This document shows, piece after piece, positions 8,008 to 15,043 of a DNA stretch of 24,760 nucleotides; positions within the stretch are counted from its first letter, which is position 1; each line of letters starts with the position of its first letter. Location of the stretch: the NCBI GenBank assembly GCA_964426415.1, contig CAYRQM010000027.1, positions 1 to 24,760 of the forward strand. The letters are read 5' to 3'. Position numbers and translations under genes: made by a program. The notes under the pieces are model-generated. The model was not told the DNA's origin. It ran no database searches and worked only from the letters and a program-made list of their open reading frames with translations. The stretch is from UBA3792 sp964426415. GTDB lineage: Bacteria; Bacillota; Clostridia; Christensenellales; CAG-138.

Positions 8008-8676
8008 ATGATCGGGAATTGGAGCGTCGCCGCCATCGTGGTCGTGGCATTGGCAGGGTACATGATCGGAAACATCCAAACGGCTCTGATCGTCAGTCGC
8101 CTTGCATTCCACGACGACGTGCGCCTTTACGGCAGCGGCAACGCGGGCACAACCAACATGATCCGTGTGTACGGCAGGCTGTATGGTCTGTTGACGTTTG
8201 TCGGCGACGCGGGCAAGGCGGTTCTCGGCTACTTTGTGGGGCGGCTTTTGGCACAGCTGCTTTGCATGAACGCCGTCGAGCCAAGCCTGTCCATCCTGTT
8301 CGGCGGCTACATCGCGGCGGCGGCGGTCGTGGTGGGACATTGCTATCCCATTTTGTTCCAGTTTCGCGGCGGCAAGGGCGCGGCGGCGTCGTTTGCCCTC
8401 ATGTGGTGTCTGTATTGGCCCGTGGCGCTCATCACCACCTGCGCGCTGGTCGTCATCTATCTTGCATGGAAGCGCGTGTCCTTGGTTTCGCTGCTCGGCG
8501 CGTGCATCTATGCGGTGCTGGTGTTTATCGCTTGGATGCTGGGCTATACGGAGCCATGCGTACCCTACTTTGTTTTCCCGGTCGTTCTGCTGGTGATTTA
8601 CCGCCACAAGGACAACATCAAACGGCTTTTACGCGGCGAAGAAAAAGCAATGGAAGTCCCGTCCGCGCAAAAATAA
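8008..8676 (+). CDS. plsY: Acyl-phosphate:glycerol-3-phosphate acyltransferase PlsY
   Basis: PlsY transfers an acyl group from acyl-phosphate to glycerol-3-phosphate, giving lysophosphatidic acid, the first membrane step of phospholipid synthesis. The 222-residue protein has about five to six hydrophobic helices. The family motifs are all present: YGSGNAGTTNMIRVYGR (about residues 40-57), the GHCYPILFQFRGGKGAA block (about 111-127) and the C-terminal HKDNIKRLLRGEE (about 200-212). A GAGGAG ribosome binding site spans the end of der. In many Clostridia plsY is followed by gpsA and spoIVA. Here a small membrane protein follows instead. Confidence 0.96.
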   Translation: MIGNWSVAAIVVVALAGYMIGNIQTALIVSRLAFHDDVRLYGSGNAGTTNMIRVYGRLYGLLTFVGDAGKAVLGYFVGRLLAQLLCMNAVEPSLSILFGGYIAAAAVVVGHCYPILFQFRGGKGAAASFALMWCLYWPVALITTCALVVIYLAWKRVSLVSLLGACIYAVLVFIAWMLGYTEPCVPYFVFPVVLLVIYRHKDNIKRLLRGEEKAMEVPSAQK

Positions 8677-8702
8677 AGCGAATTATGAGGAGGTAAATTA
8701 TT

Positions 8703-8993
8703 ATGGAGTACAATCCGCGTCCCATCACAAGGGAGCAGCTTCCCGCCGAGTATCGGCCGCTTACGGCATGGAACTACTTTTGGCTGCAGGTTCTGTTTGC
8801 GATTCCCGTGGTCGGGTTCGTCTTTCTGATTGTGTTTTCTTGCTCCGGCGCCAACATCAATCGCCGCAGCTTTGCCCGTTCCTACTTCTGCTACTTCATT
8901 CTCGTTCTCATCATCGCCGCTGTCGTCATCGGCATCGCCGTTGCGACGGGCGGGGTGGCTGCCCTTACGGATTCGCTCAGCAGTCTGGGCTGA
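8703..8993 (+). CDS. Small conserved-looking membrane protein, function unknown
   Basis: The 96-residue protein has a polar N-terminal 25 residues with YRPLTAWNYFW. One hydrophobic helix follows at about 27-46, then a short loop GANINRRSFARSYFC, and a second helix at about 64-84. The PLTxWxYF and INRRxFARSYFC pattern is familiar to me from small uncharacterised membrane proteins of gut Firmicutes, but no function is known. Translation should be strong: GAGGAGG lies about 7 nt before the ATG. It is the last gene of the DUF512-der-plsY unit, 26 nt after plsY, and its mRNA ends at the terminator at 9020-9053, inside the opposing sigF gene. Confidence 0.85.
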   Translation: MEYNPRPITREQLPAEYRPLTAWNYFWLQVLFAIPVVGFVFLIVFSCSGANINRRSFARSYFCYFILVLIIAAVVIGIAVATGGVAALTDSLSSLG

Positions 8994-9003
8994 TCGCATT
9001 CGC

Positions 9004-9717
9004 TCAACGACATTCCTGTACGCTGCTTCGCAACAGAAGCAGCGTTCTTTTTTCCAGTCGGGAGACCTGCACTTGGGAGATGCCCAAGAGCGCGCCGATC
9101 TCGGACTGGGTTTTGTTTTGGCGGTAACGCAGCTCCAAAATGGTGCGTTCGCGGGGCGGCAGCGCTGCCAAAAGCCCGTCCACCATGAGCCGATTCACCA
9201 GCGCATTTTCGTCGCCGTCGCCGCGGGTGCGCTCGTAAAGAGAGCCGTTGCCGTCCTCCTCGTCGGGACTGTCCAGCGACAGCGCCATTTGCGCACTTGC
9301 CACCGCCACCGCAACGTCTTCCTTGGAAACATGCAGCCGCGCCGCAAGCTCCTCCAGCGTCAAAGCGGGTTCCTGCACTTGCAGCGCTGCCAACGATGCC
9401 GCCAACTGCTTGGCGCCGCGTGAGAATTTCACCAAGCCGTCGTCGCGCAAAAAGCGTTTGATCTCGCCCGCAATCAACGGCACGGCATAGGTGGAGAAGC
9501 AGACGTCATAGGACGCGTCAAAGCGGCGGATGGCTTTCAGCAGTCCGATGGCGCCCAGCTGCCGCAAGTCGTCATAGTCCGCGCCGCGTCCGATGTAACG
9601 CTTGGAGATGGCAAGCACAAGGGGCATATTCTGTTCGATCAGTCGCTGCTCGGCAGCCGCATCGCCGCCTTGTGCGCGGGCGATTTCGGCACGCAGGGTT
9701 TCTTGGTCAACGGTCAT
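9004..9717 (-). CDS. sigF: Forespore sigma factor SigF
   Basis: This is a 237-residue sigma-70 family factor of the sporulation group. Region 2 runs from about residue 24, with DLRQLGAIGLLKAIRRFD (50-67) and CFSTYAVPLIAGEIKRFLRDDG (73-94). Region 3 follows (about 105-150), then region 4 with LPPRERTILELRYRQNKTQSEIGALLGISQVQVSRLEKR (186-224), containing the DNA-binding helix-turn-helix. Sequence alone could also fit SigG, but the position third in a spoIIAA-spoIIAB-sigF operon identifies it as the first forespore-specific factor, held inactive by SpoIIAB. The start codon overlaps the spoIIAB stop by 11 nt. The 3' end doubles as a terminator for the convergent operon. I see no own terminator downstream. 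Confidence 0.95.
   Translation of the reverse strand: MTVDQETLRAEIARAQGGDAAAEQRLIEQNMPLVLAISKRYIGRGADYDDLRQLGAIGLLKAIRRFDASYDVCFSTYAVPLIAGEIKRFLRDDGLVKFSRGAKQLAASLAALQVQEPALTLEELAARLHVSKEDVAVAVASAQMALSLDSPDEEDGNGSLYERTRGDGDENALVNRLMVDGLLAALPPRERTILELRYRQNKTQSEIGALLGISQVQVSRLEKRTLLLLRSSVQECR
9020..9053 (+). terminator. Strong intrinsic terminator embedded in the sigF coding end
   Basis: A perfect 10-bp stem, ACGCTGCTTC (9020-9029) with GAAGCAGCGT (9036-9045), has a 6-nt loop and is followed by TCTTTTTT. Read on the + strand it ends the DUF512-der-plsY-small membrane protein transcript. It lies wholly inside the last codons of sigF on the opposite strand. No T-tract follows on the minus strand, so it should not terminate sigF mRNA. 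Confidence 0.9.
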
Positions 9718-10135
9718 GGCCGATCCGCTTTTGCATGATGACGGTCGTGCCCTGTTGCGGAGCGGATTCGACGACGACGGTGTCCATAAACGCCTCCATC
9801 ACCGAAAAGCCCATGCCGGATCGCTCCAATTCGGGCTTGGTGGTGTAAAACGGCTTGCGCGCCAGCTCAATATCGGGAATGCCGCAGCCGTCGTCACGCA
9901 CACGGATGGTCAGCAGATCGCCGTCGATGGACATGCGCATATGCACGCTGCCGTGCCGATTCTGTTCGTAGCCATGGATGATGGCGTTGGTGACCGCTTC
10001 CGAAACGGCGGTGCGCACGTCGGACAGCTCCTCAATGGTCGGGTCTAACTGCGCGGCAAAGGCGGCGGCGACGGCGCGAGCGAAGCCCTCGTTCAATGAG
10101 ATAGATAAAAAGATCAGTTCGGTTTCGTTTTGCAT
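9707..10135 (-). CDS. spoIIAB: Anti-sigma F factor and serine kinase SpoIIAB
   Basis: SpoIIAB binds and inhibits SigF and phosphorylates the antagonist SpoIIAA. The 142-residue protein is a complete GHKL-type kinase. The N box SEAVTNAIIHGY (45-56) contains Glu46 and Asn50, the ATP-binding G1 box is DDGCGIPD (81-88), and the G2 box is SGMGFSVME (106-114). Its ribosome binding site AGGAGG overlaps the stop codon of spoIIAA, and the gene overlaps sigF by 11 nt. This arrangement fixes the stoichiometry of partner-switch components and is shared across spore formers. Confidence 0.97.
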   Translation of the reverse strand: MQNETELIFLSISLNEGFARAVAAAFAAQLDPTIEELSDVRTAVSEAVTNAIIHGYEQNRHGSVHMRMSIDGDLLTIRVRDDGCGIPDIELARKPFYTTKPELERSGMGFSVMEAFMDTVVVESAPQQGTTVIMQKRIGHDR

Positions 10136-10146
10136 GGCGCTTCCTC

Positions 10147-10452
10147 CTATTGCCTTTCCACAAGGGCATACAGCCCCGACATTCGAAAGATGCGGTCGAT
10201 GGACGGGTTCATGCCCGTCACCACGACCTTGCCGCCCCGCAGCGCGATGGTGCGGTAGCGGCCGAGCACGACGCCAAGCCCTGCACTGTCCATAAAGGTA
10301 ACGGCGGACAAATCCAGCGTCAGTTCGCGCACGGAGATATCGTGCAGCAGCGTGTCCAACATGACCCGCGCCCGCTCCGCACTGTGGTGATCCAGCTCAC
10401 CAATCAACTGCACGCGGAGCTTGGGCCCGCGCTTTTGTGCGTTCAGTTCCAT
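10147..10452 (-). CDS. spoIIAA: Anti-sigma F factor antagonist SpoIIAA
   Basis: This 101-residue STAS-domain protein releases SigF by binding SpoIIAB when unphosphorylated. The phosphorylation loop VTFMDSAGLGVVLGRY has the conserved serine at Ser56. The frame is open further upstream to 10608. The ATG at 10452 is chosen because AAGGAGG (10458-10464) lies 5 nt before it and the family N-terminus begins there. It is the first gene of the operon and lies downstream of a sigma-H-like promoter. Confidence 0.97.
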   Translation of the reverse strand: MELNAQKRGPKLRVQLIGELDHHSAERARVMLDTLLHDISVRELTLDLSAVTFMDSAGLGVVLGRYRTIALRGGKVVVTGMNPSIDRIFRMSGLYALVERQ

Positions 10453-10479
10453 AAGAGCCTCCTTCTGCGATTCCATACC

Positions 10480-10508
10480 ATATTCCACGGGACGTCTTTG
10501 CATCCTCT
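10480..10508 (-). promoter_or_regulatory. Sigma-H-like promoter of the spoIIA operon
   Basis: On the minus strand AGAGGATGC (10500-10508) and GTGGAATAT (10480-10488) are separated by 11 nt. The known SigH consensus is RnAGGAwWW, 11-12 nt, RnnGAATww. All positions fit except the G and final C in the last part of the -35 box. The spoIIA operon is a classical SigH target in Bacillus. The leader from about 10473 contains the AAGGAGG site of spoIIAA. Confidence 0.75.
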
Positions 10509-10565
10509 TGCGAATGCGGACGAGCTTTGGGGGAATAATTCGGCTTCTGTCGGATAGGCTGTACC

Positions 10566-11528
10566 ATGAAAGGTTTGCGTATCGTGGTCGCCATTTTGCT
10601 GTTTGCATTGCTTTTGTTCGCGCCGCCCTACTTGGTGCGGGGCGCGTCTGTTTCCTATCTGGATACGCTGGACGTGGTCAAAGCGCCCGACTTTGAAGGC
10701 ACGCTGACAATCTATCACATCGCGTCACAAAAGCCCTATTGCGGCAGCTTGACCAATTGGCTGAAGGCACGGGCGGCGGCGTACGAAAAGAAGCATTACG
10801 GCACGCACATTCTCATTGAGGGCATGGGGGAGGACGCGTATTGGGAGCGGCTGGAACACGGGCGCACGCCCGACGGCTACTCCTTCTTTTCGGGCACGCT
10901 GTACGCGGAGCTTCTAAAGCCTTTGGCGGTCTCGTGCGGCACGCTGCGGGAGGGGTTGTTTGCCACGTCGCTTGCCGTGCCGTACTGCTATACGGGGTAC
11001 TGCACCCTCACAAGGGAGGGCAAGGGCACGGGGGTGTTCGGCGACGCCATCACCTTGGTGCGGGCGGGCGCGCAAGGCACGCTGACGGAACGCGACGACG
11101 CGGCGACGCTCTATGTGGATTGGCGCACGGCAGGCGATTTGCTGCGCAATTCCGACCTGTTCATGGCGGCGACCATCGCGCCGTTGGACGGGTTCACCGA
11201 TCAGGTGGCGTGGCTTGCCGTCGCAAAGGACGCCGATGCGGCGCACGCCGAAGCGCTGACGGCGTTCTATGCCTATCTTTTGACCGACGAGGTGCAGGTT
11301 TCGCTCAATACCTTGGGCGCGTGCGCCGTTTTGGAGGCGGTGACGGACGTCGCGCCCGAATCGCGGATGAAGGCGCTGATGGGCGCGGTGCGCAGCGTCC
11401 GCACGCCCGACCCGTTTGCATGGCAGCGGCAGGCTGACGCGCTCAAGGCGGACGCGGCGGCGGCGTGGGCGGGGGACGGGGACGCGCAAGCCCGTTTTTG
11501 GACGCGCTTGCAAGAATTGTTGCAATAG
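10566..11528 (+). CDS. Solute-binding-protein-like secreted or membrane-tethered protein
   Basis: The 320-residue protein begins with a hydrophobic segment (about residues 5-23) that acts as signal peptide or anchor. There is no lipobox cysteine. The body resembles an ABC-type periplasmic binding protein (type 2 fold): a mature start with FEGTLTIYHIASQK, a central hinge-like region, and the late segment AFYAYLLTDEVQVSLNTLGACAVL, a pattern typical of sugar-binding proteins. No permease or ATPase gene is adjacent, so a transport partner cannot be named. The gene is divergent from spoIIA, with 113 nt between start codons. No ribosome binding site is evident before 10566. TAGGCT (10555-10560) lies 5 nt upstream and could be a poor -10 box. 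It ends 2 nt before the murB -35 box. Confidence 0.65.
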   Translation: MKGLRIVVAILLFALLLFAPPYLVRGASVSYLDTLDVVKAPDFEGTLTIYHIASQKPYCGSLTNWLKARAAAYEKKHYGTHILIEGMGEDAYWERLEHGRTPDGYSFFSGTLYAELLKPLAVSCGTLREGLFATSLAVPYCYTGYCTLTREGKGTGVFGDAITLVRAGAQGTLTERDDAATLYVDWRTAGDLLRNSDLFMAATIAPLDGFTDQVAWLAVAKDADAAHAEALTAFYAYLLTDEVQVSLNTLGACAVLEAVTDVAPESRMKALMGAVRSVRTPDPFAWQRQADALKADAAAAWAGDGDAQARFWTRLQELLQ

Positions 11529-11530
11529 AC

Positions 11531-11559
11531 TTGTACGAAAGCGAAAACTTTGGTATACT
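11531..11559 (+). promoter_or_regulatory. Promoter of the murB operon, placed for a leaderless transcript
   Basis: TTGTAC (11531-11536) and TATACT (11554-11559) are separated by 17 nt, with 6 nt between the -10 box and the ATG at 11566. No ribosome binding site precedes the start. It is the only promoter I can see for the eight-gene unit ending at 20026. The -35 box begins 3 nt after the preceding stop codon. Confidence 0.75.
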
Positions 11560-11565
11560 TGCACC

Positions 11566-12480
11566 ATGGAGAATTGTGTAGATGTGGGAATCGATGCATT
11601 GTTGGCACTGGGCGCCGACACGCTGGTTCCGCTGTCCTCGCTGACCAGCTTTCAGGTCGGCGGCGCGGCGGATCTGGTTTTGACGCCCGCCGACTATGGC
11701 GTTCTTGCCGAGGCGGTGCGCATTTGTACGCTGTGCGGCATTCCCTACACGCTTTTGGGCAAGGGCACCAACGTGCTTGCCGCGGATGATGGCTTTCGGG
11801 GCTTGATCTTGCGGTTCGATACGCCCACGCATCCGCCCGTATGGGAAGGGACGACCGTCACCGTTTGCGCGGGGACGTCCTTGCTTGCCCTTGCGCGGGA
11901 GTCGTTGCAGCGCGGCCTTTCGGGGCTTGAGCGATTGTGCGGCATTCCGGGCACGGTGGGCGGTGCGTGCGCCATGAACGCGGGCGCGTACGGCGCCGAG
12001 CTCAAAGACGTTCTGCGCCGCGTGCGCGTGCTGCGGCAGGGCGAAATCCAATGGCTCGACGTCGGTTCCGATGACATGGGCTATCGGTGCAGCCGTTTTT
12101 CGTTTCCCGCCTGCATCGTGTTGGAAGCCGCACTTTCCCTTCAAAAAGACGACGGCACGGCGCTTGCCACCCTGCGAGACTGTATGCAAAAGCGGCGCGA
12201 GAAGCAGCCGCTCGAATTCCCTTCGGCGGGCAGCACCTTCAAGCGCCCCCAAGGTTATTTTGCGGGCGCGCTCATCGAGCAATGCGGGCTGAAGGGCTAT
12301 CGCATCGGCGGCGCGCAGGTATCCGAAAAACACGCGGGCTTCGTCGTCAACGTCGGCGACGCCACGGCGGCGGACGTTTCTGCGCTCATCGCCCATATCC
12401 AAGCGACGGTTTTCAAGAGTACGGGCGTTCTGTTGGAATGTGAAATCAAACGAATCGGGGAGGAACTATGCATCTACTGA
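11566..12480 (+). CDS. murB: UDP-N-acetylenolpyruvoylglucosamine reductase
   Basis: MurB reduces UDP-GlcNAc-enolpyruvate to UDP-MurNAc with NADPH and FAD, the second committed step of peptidoglycan synthesis. The 304-residue protein shows the family blocks in order: TSFQVGGAADL (27-37), the FAD-binding LLGKGTNVLAADDGFRG (63-79), GIPGTVGGACAMNAGAYG (126-143), YRCSRF with Arg174, and FPSAGSTFKRPQG with catalytic Ser223. VSEKHAGFVVN (252-262) follows, and the C-terminal acid-containing segment LLECEIKRIG holds Glu291/Glu293. The frame is open upstream to 11416, but the ATG at 11566 sits 6 nt after a -10 box and at the family N-terminus. It heads the operon and overlaps rapZ by 13 nt. Confidence 0.96.
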   Translation: MENCVDVGIDALLALGADTLVPLSSLTSFQVGGAADLVLTPADYGVLAEAVRICTLCGIPYTLLGKGTNVLAADDGFRGLILRFDTPTHPPVWEGTTVTVCAGTSLLALARESLQRGLSGLERLCGIPGTVGGACAMNAGAYGAELKDVLRRVRVLRQGEIQWLDVGSDDMGYRCSRFSFPACIVLEAALSLQKDDGTALATLRDCMQKRREKQPLEFPSAGSTFKRPQGYFAGALIEQCGLKGYRIGGAQVSEKHAGFVVNVGDATAADVSALIAHIQATVFKSTGVLLECEIKRIGEELCIY

Positions 12481-13361
12481 TCGTATCGGGCATGAGCGGC
12501 GCAGGCAAGTCGCTGGCGCTCAAATCCTTAGAGGAGCTGGGCTATTTCTGCGTGGACAACCTTCCGTCGCCCATGCTGTCCCGATTCATCGCGCTGTGCG
12601 AGGAGGCAAAGCCCACCATCGAGAAAGCGGCGGTCACAATCGATTCGCGGGAAAGTCTGCTCTCCCGCAGCCCCAACGACGTGATGGACGAGATCAAGCG
12701 CATTCGGGTTCCCCACGCCATCCTGTTCTTGGACGCACGGGACGACGTGCTCAAGACGCGCTACAACGAAACCCGCAAGCGGCATCCGCTGGGTATTGCG
12801 GGCGAGGCGGAATCGGGCGTCCGCAACGAACGGGCGTATCTGTCGTCCATGCGGGACGCGGCGACGTTCATCTTCGACACCAGCGACATCGCGGCGCGGG
12901 ATTTCTCCTCCTTCATCGAAAAAATCCTGCCCGAAACCAACGGCGAGGGCATGTCCTTGGTGCTGTCCAGCTTCGGCTACAAGCGCGGCGTGCCCGTGGA
13001 CGCGGACATGGTGGTCGATCTGCGCTTCGTCGAAAATCCGTTTTACCATGAGGATATGCGATACCTGTCGGGGCTGGATCAAACCGTCCGCGATTTCGTC
13101 TTGCGGCAGCCCTATATGACCGCGTTTTTAGACTCGCTGCAACAGAACATCATGCGCCTGCTGCCGCTGTTCGAGCAGCAGGACAAGCATATTTTGCGGG
13201 TCTGCTTCGGCTGCACGGGCGGGCGGCACCGCTCGGTCGCAGCCGCCGAGGAAATGGCGCGTAGATTGCGGGCTTCGGGGCAGCCGGTGCGTATTTACCA
13301 TCGTGACCTCAACCGTGAGGCGGACGACATCCAACAACGATTCGAAACGAGGCAGTCATGA
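12468..13361 (+). CDS. rapZ: RNase adapter / nucleotide-binding protein RapZ (YvcJ)
   Basis: This is the 297-residue P-loop protein known as RapZ in E. coli, where it controls GlcN6P synthase through small RNAs. In Bacillus it is YvcJ, whose role is less clear and linked to competence. The Walker A motif is GMSGAGKS (8-15). The segment YFCVDNLP follows at 25-32, SSFGYKRGVP lies near 167-176, and the C-terminal family block FGCTGGRHRSVAAAE is near 243-257. The ribosome binding site GGGGAGG lies inside the end of murB. The gene overlaps murB by 13 nt and whiA by 4 nt. In related genomes yvcK usually sits between rapZ and whiA. It is missing here. Confidence 0.96.
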   Translation: MHLLIVSGMSGAGKSLALKSLEELGYFCVDNLPSPMLSRFIALCEEAKPTIEKAAVTIDSRESLLSRSPNDVMDEIKRIRVPHAILFLDARDDVLKTRYNETRKRHPLGIAGEAESGVRNERAYLSSMRDAATFIFDTSDIAARDFSSFIEKILPETNGEGMSLVLSSFGYKRGVPVDADMVVDLRFVENPFYHEDMRYLSGLDQTVRDFVLRQPYMTAFLDSLQQNIMRLLPLFEQQDKHILRVCFGCTGGRHRSVAAAEEMARRLRASGQPVRIYHRDLNREADDIQQRFETRQS

Positions 13362-14284
13362 GCTTTTCGGGCGAATGCAAAGAAGAATTGGTCAAGATCC
13401 GCTTGCGGGATGCGGCGCTGCGCAAAGCACAGCTTTCGGGCGTCACCCTGACGGCAGGCGGGATTCGCCTTTCGCGTCCGCCCGCGGTCTTCTACAACAC
13501 CGAAAGCCTTGTCGTGGCGCGGCATATCGTCGCGCTGGCAAGCAGTCTGTTCGAACTGGACTGCGTCATAGAATGTAAAACGCGGGAGCATCGCAGGACG
13601 CCGCTGTACGACGTATCGCTGTCGGGCAACAATGTCGAGCAGATGCTTTCCGACACGGGCGCGATGGTGTTTGGCGAGACGGGCCTGCAGCTTTGCGGCG
13701 CGGCGCCTGCATCGGTATTGCAGAGCGACGAATGCAAAAAAGCGTTCCTGCGCGGCTGCTTCTTGGGCAGCGGCGTCTGCGTTAATCCGCAGCGCAGCTA
13801 CCATCTCGAGATAATGTGCTGCACCGACGACCTTGCGGAGCAAATTGTAGAGCTGCTCAATGCGGTTCGCTTGCACGGGCGCAAAACGACGCGCAAGGGG
13901 CGCACGCTGGTGTACCTCAAGGAAGGCGACGACGTGTCCGGCTTCTTGGCGCTGATTGGCGCGAACGTTGCCGCCATGCAGTTTGAAAACGTCCGCGTCG
14001 AAAAGGATATGCGCAACTATGTCAATCGCACCAGCAACTGCGAGACTGCCAATTTAGACAAATGCGTGGTGGCGTCGCTCAAGCAGTGTGCGGCAATTCG
14101 CACCATCGAGCGGCATATGGCGCTTTCCAAACTGCCCGCAAGCTTAGAAGAAGCGGCGCTTTTGCGCATGAACCACCCCGACGCCACGCTGCAGGAGCTT
14201 GCCGATATGGCGGACATCCAAAAGTCGGGCATGAACCACCGCTTGGCACGGCTTTTGAAGCTCGCAAAAGAATTGGAGGGATAA
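13358..14284 (+). CDS. whiA: DNA-binding protein WhiA
   Basis: WhiA is a Gram-positive DNA-binding protein: a sporulation regulator in Streptomyces, and involved in division and chromosome segregation in Bacillus. The 308-residue protein has the expected N-terminus MSFSGECKEEL. The degenerate LAGLIDADG homing-endonuclease-like fold includes FLRGCFLGSGVCVNP (about 128-142), followed by YVNRTSNCETANLDK (near 222-236). A C-terminal helix-turn-helix includes TLQELADMADIQKSGMNHRLARLLKLA. The start ATG overlaps the rapZ stop (ATGA), a translational-coupling arrangement. It is full length with no missing element. Confidence 0.96.
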   Translation: MSFSGECKEELVKIRLRDAALRKAQLSGVTLTAGGIRLSRPPAVFYNTESLVVARHIVALASSLFELDCVIECKTREHRRTPLYDVSLSGNNVEQMLSDTGAMVFGETGLQLCGAAPASVLQSDECKKAFLRGCFLGSGVCVNPQRSYHLEIMCCTDDLAEQIVELLNAVRLHGRKTTRKGRTLVYLKEGDDVSGFLALIGANVAAMQFENVRVEKDMRNYVNRTSNCETANLDKCVVASLKQCAAIRTIERHMALSKLPASLEEAALLRMNHPDATLQELADMADIQKSGMNHRLARLLKLAKELEG

Positions 14285-14286
14285 CG

Positions 14287-15027
14287 ATGGAATCCTATGG
14301 CGCGTTTGCCCATCGATATGACGCCATGATGCACGACGTAGACTACGACGCGTGGGTCGCCTATCTCGAATCCTTTTTGCAGGAACGACAGGCAAAGACG
14401 GTGCTGGACTGCGCGTGCGGCACGGGGCGCATCGGCATTGCGCTTTGTAGACACGGCTATACGGTCACGGGCAGCGACCGTTCCGCCGATATGCTGTTCG
14501 AGGCGCGCAGCAACGCGCTCAAGGCGGGCTGCCGCACGATGCCGTTCATCCAACAGGACTTGACGGCGATTGCGCTGCATCAGCCCATCGACGCCATCGT
14601 GTGCGCCTGCGACGGGGTCAACTACCTCACACGGCTGTCCGAGGTACGCGCTTTTTTTATGCACGCCAAGGATGCGCTGTCAAGCGGCGGGCTGCTGCTG
14701 TTTGACGTGTCCTCTCCCTATAAGTTTTCGCAGGTGCTTGGCGATCGCACCTTCACCGAGGAAACAGACGATTACGCCTACATTTGGCGCAACGCCTACG
14801 ATCCGCACAATCAGCTCTGCGAGATGCTGCTCACTTGGTTCGAACGGGAGGGCGACCGCTATCGCCGCTGCTTTGAACGCCACCTGCAGCGCGCCCACAC
14901 GCGCACTGAGCTTTTGACGCTTCTTTCGGAAACGGGCTTTTCCGATGCGGCGTGCTATGGTGCGTTCACGCGCACAGACCCCAAGCCCGACGACGAACGC
15001 TTGCAGTTCGTTGCGATCAAACCATAA
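14287..15027 (+). CDS. Class I SAM-dependent methyltransferase, substrate unknown
   Basis: This is a 246-residue Rossmann-type methyltransferase. The start MESYGAFAHRYDAMMHDVDYDAW matches a common Firmicutes subgroup of small-molecule methyltransferases. SAM-binding motif I is VLDCACGTGRIG (39-50), the acidic residue ending strand 2 lies in VTGSDRSADML (about 60-70), and the motif around DAIVCACDGVNYL (about 102-114) completes the core. The substrate cannot be inferred. GGAGGG at the whiA end serves as ribosome binding site, and the gene starts 2 nt after whiA. It sits in the housekeeping operon, so a metabolic or RNA/protein modification role is as likely as any secondary-metabolite role. 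Confidence 0.85.
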   Translation: MESYGAFAHRYDAMMHDVDYDAWVAYLESFLQERQAKTVLDCACGTGRIGIALCRHGYTVTGSDRSADMLFEARSNALKAGCRTMPFIQQDLTAIALHQPIDAIVCACDGVNYLTRLSEVRAFFMHAKDALSSGGLLLFDVSSPYKFSQVLGDRTFTEETDDYAYIWRNAYDPHNQLCEMLLTWFEREGDRYRRCFERHLQRAHTRTELLTLLSETGFSDAACYGAFTRTDPKPDDERLQFVAIKP

Positions 15028-15043
15028 TCGAGGTACGATAGAT

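Noticed and set aside
6730..8607. 625-codon open frame on the minus strand opposite der and plsY
   Set aside because: It spans two recognised plus-strand genes, has shadow-type composition and no ribosome site or promoter.
10453..10608. N-terminal extension of spoIIAA
   Set aside because: The AAGGAGG site and family alignment place the start at 10452, and the sigma-H-like promoter lies inside the extension.
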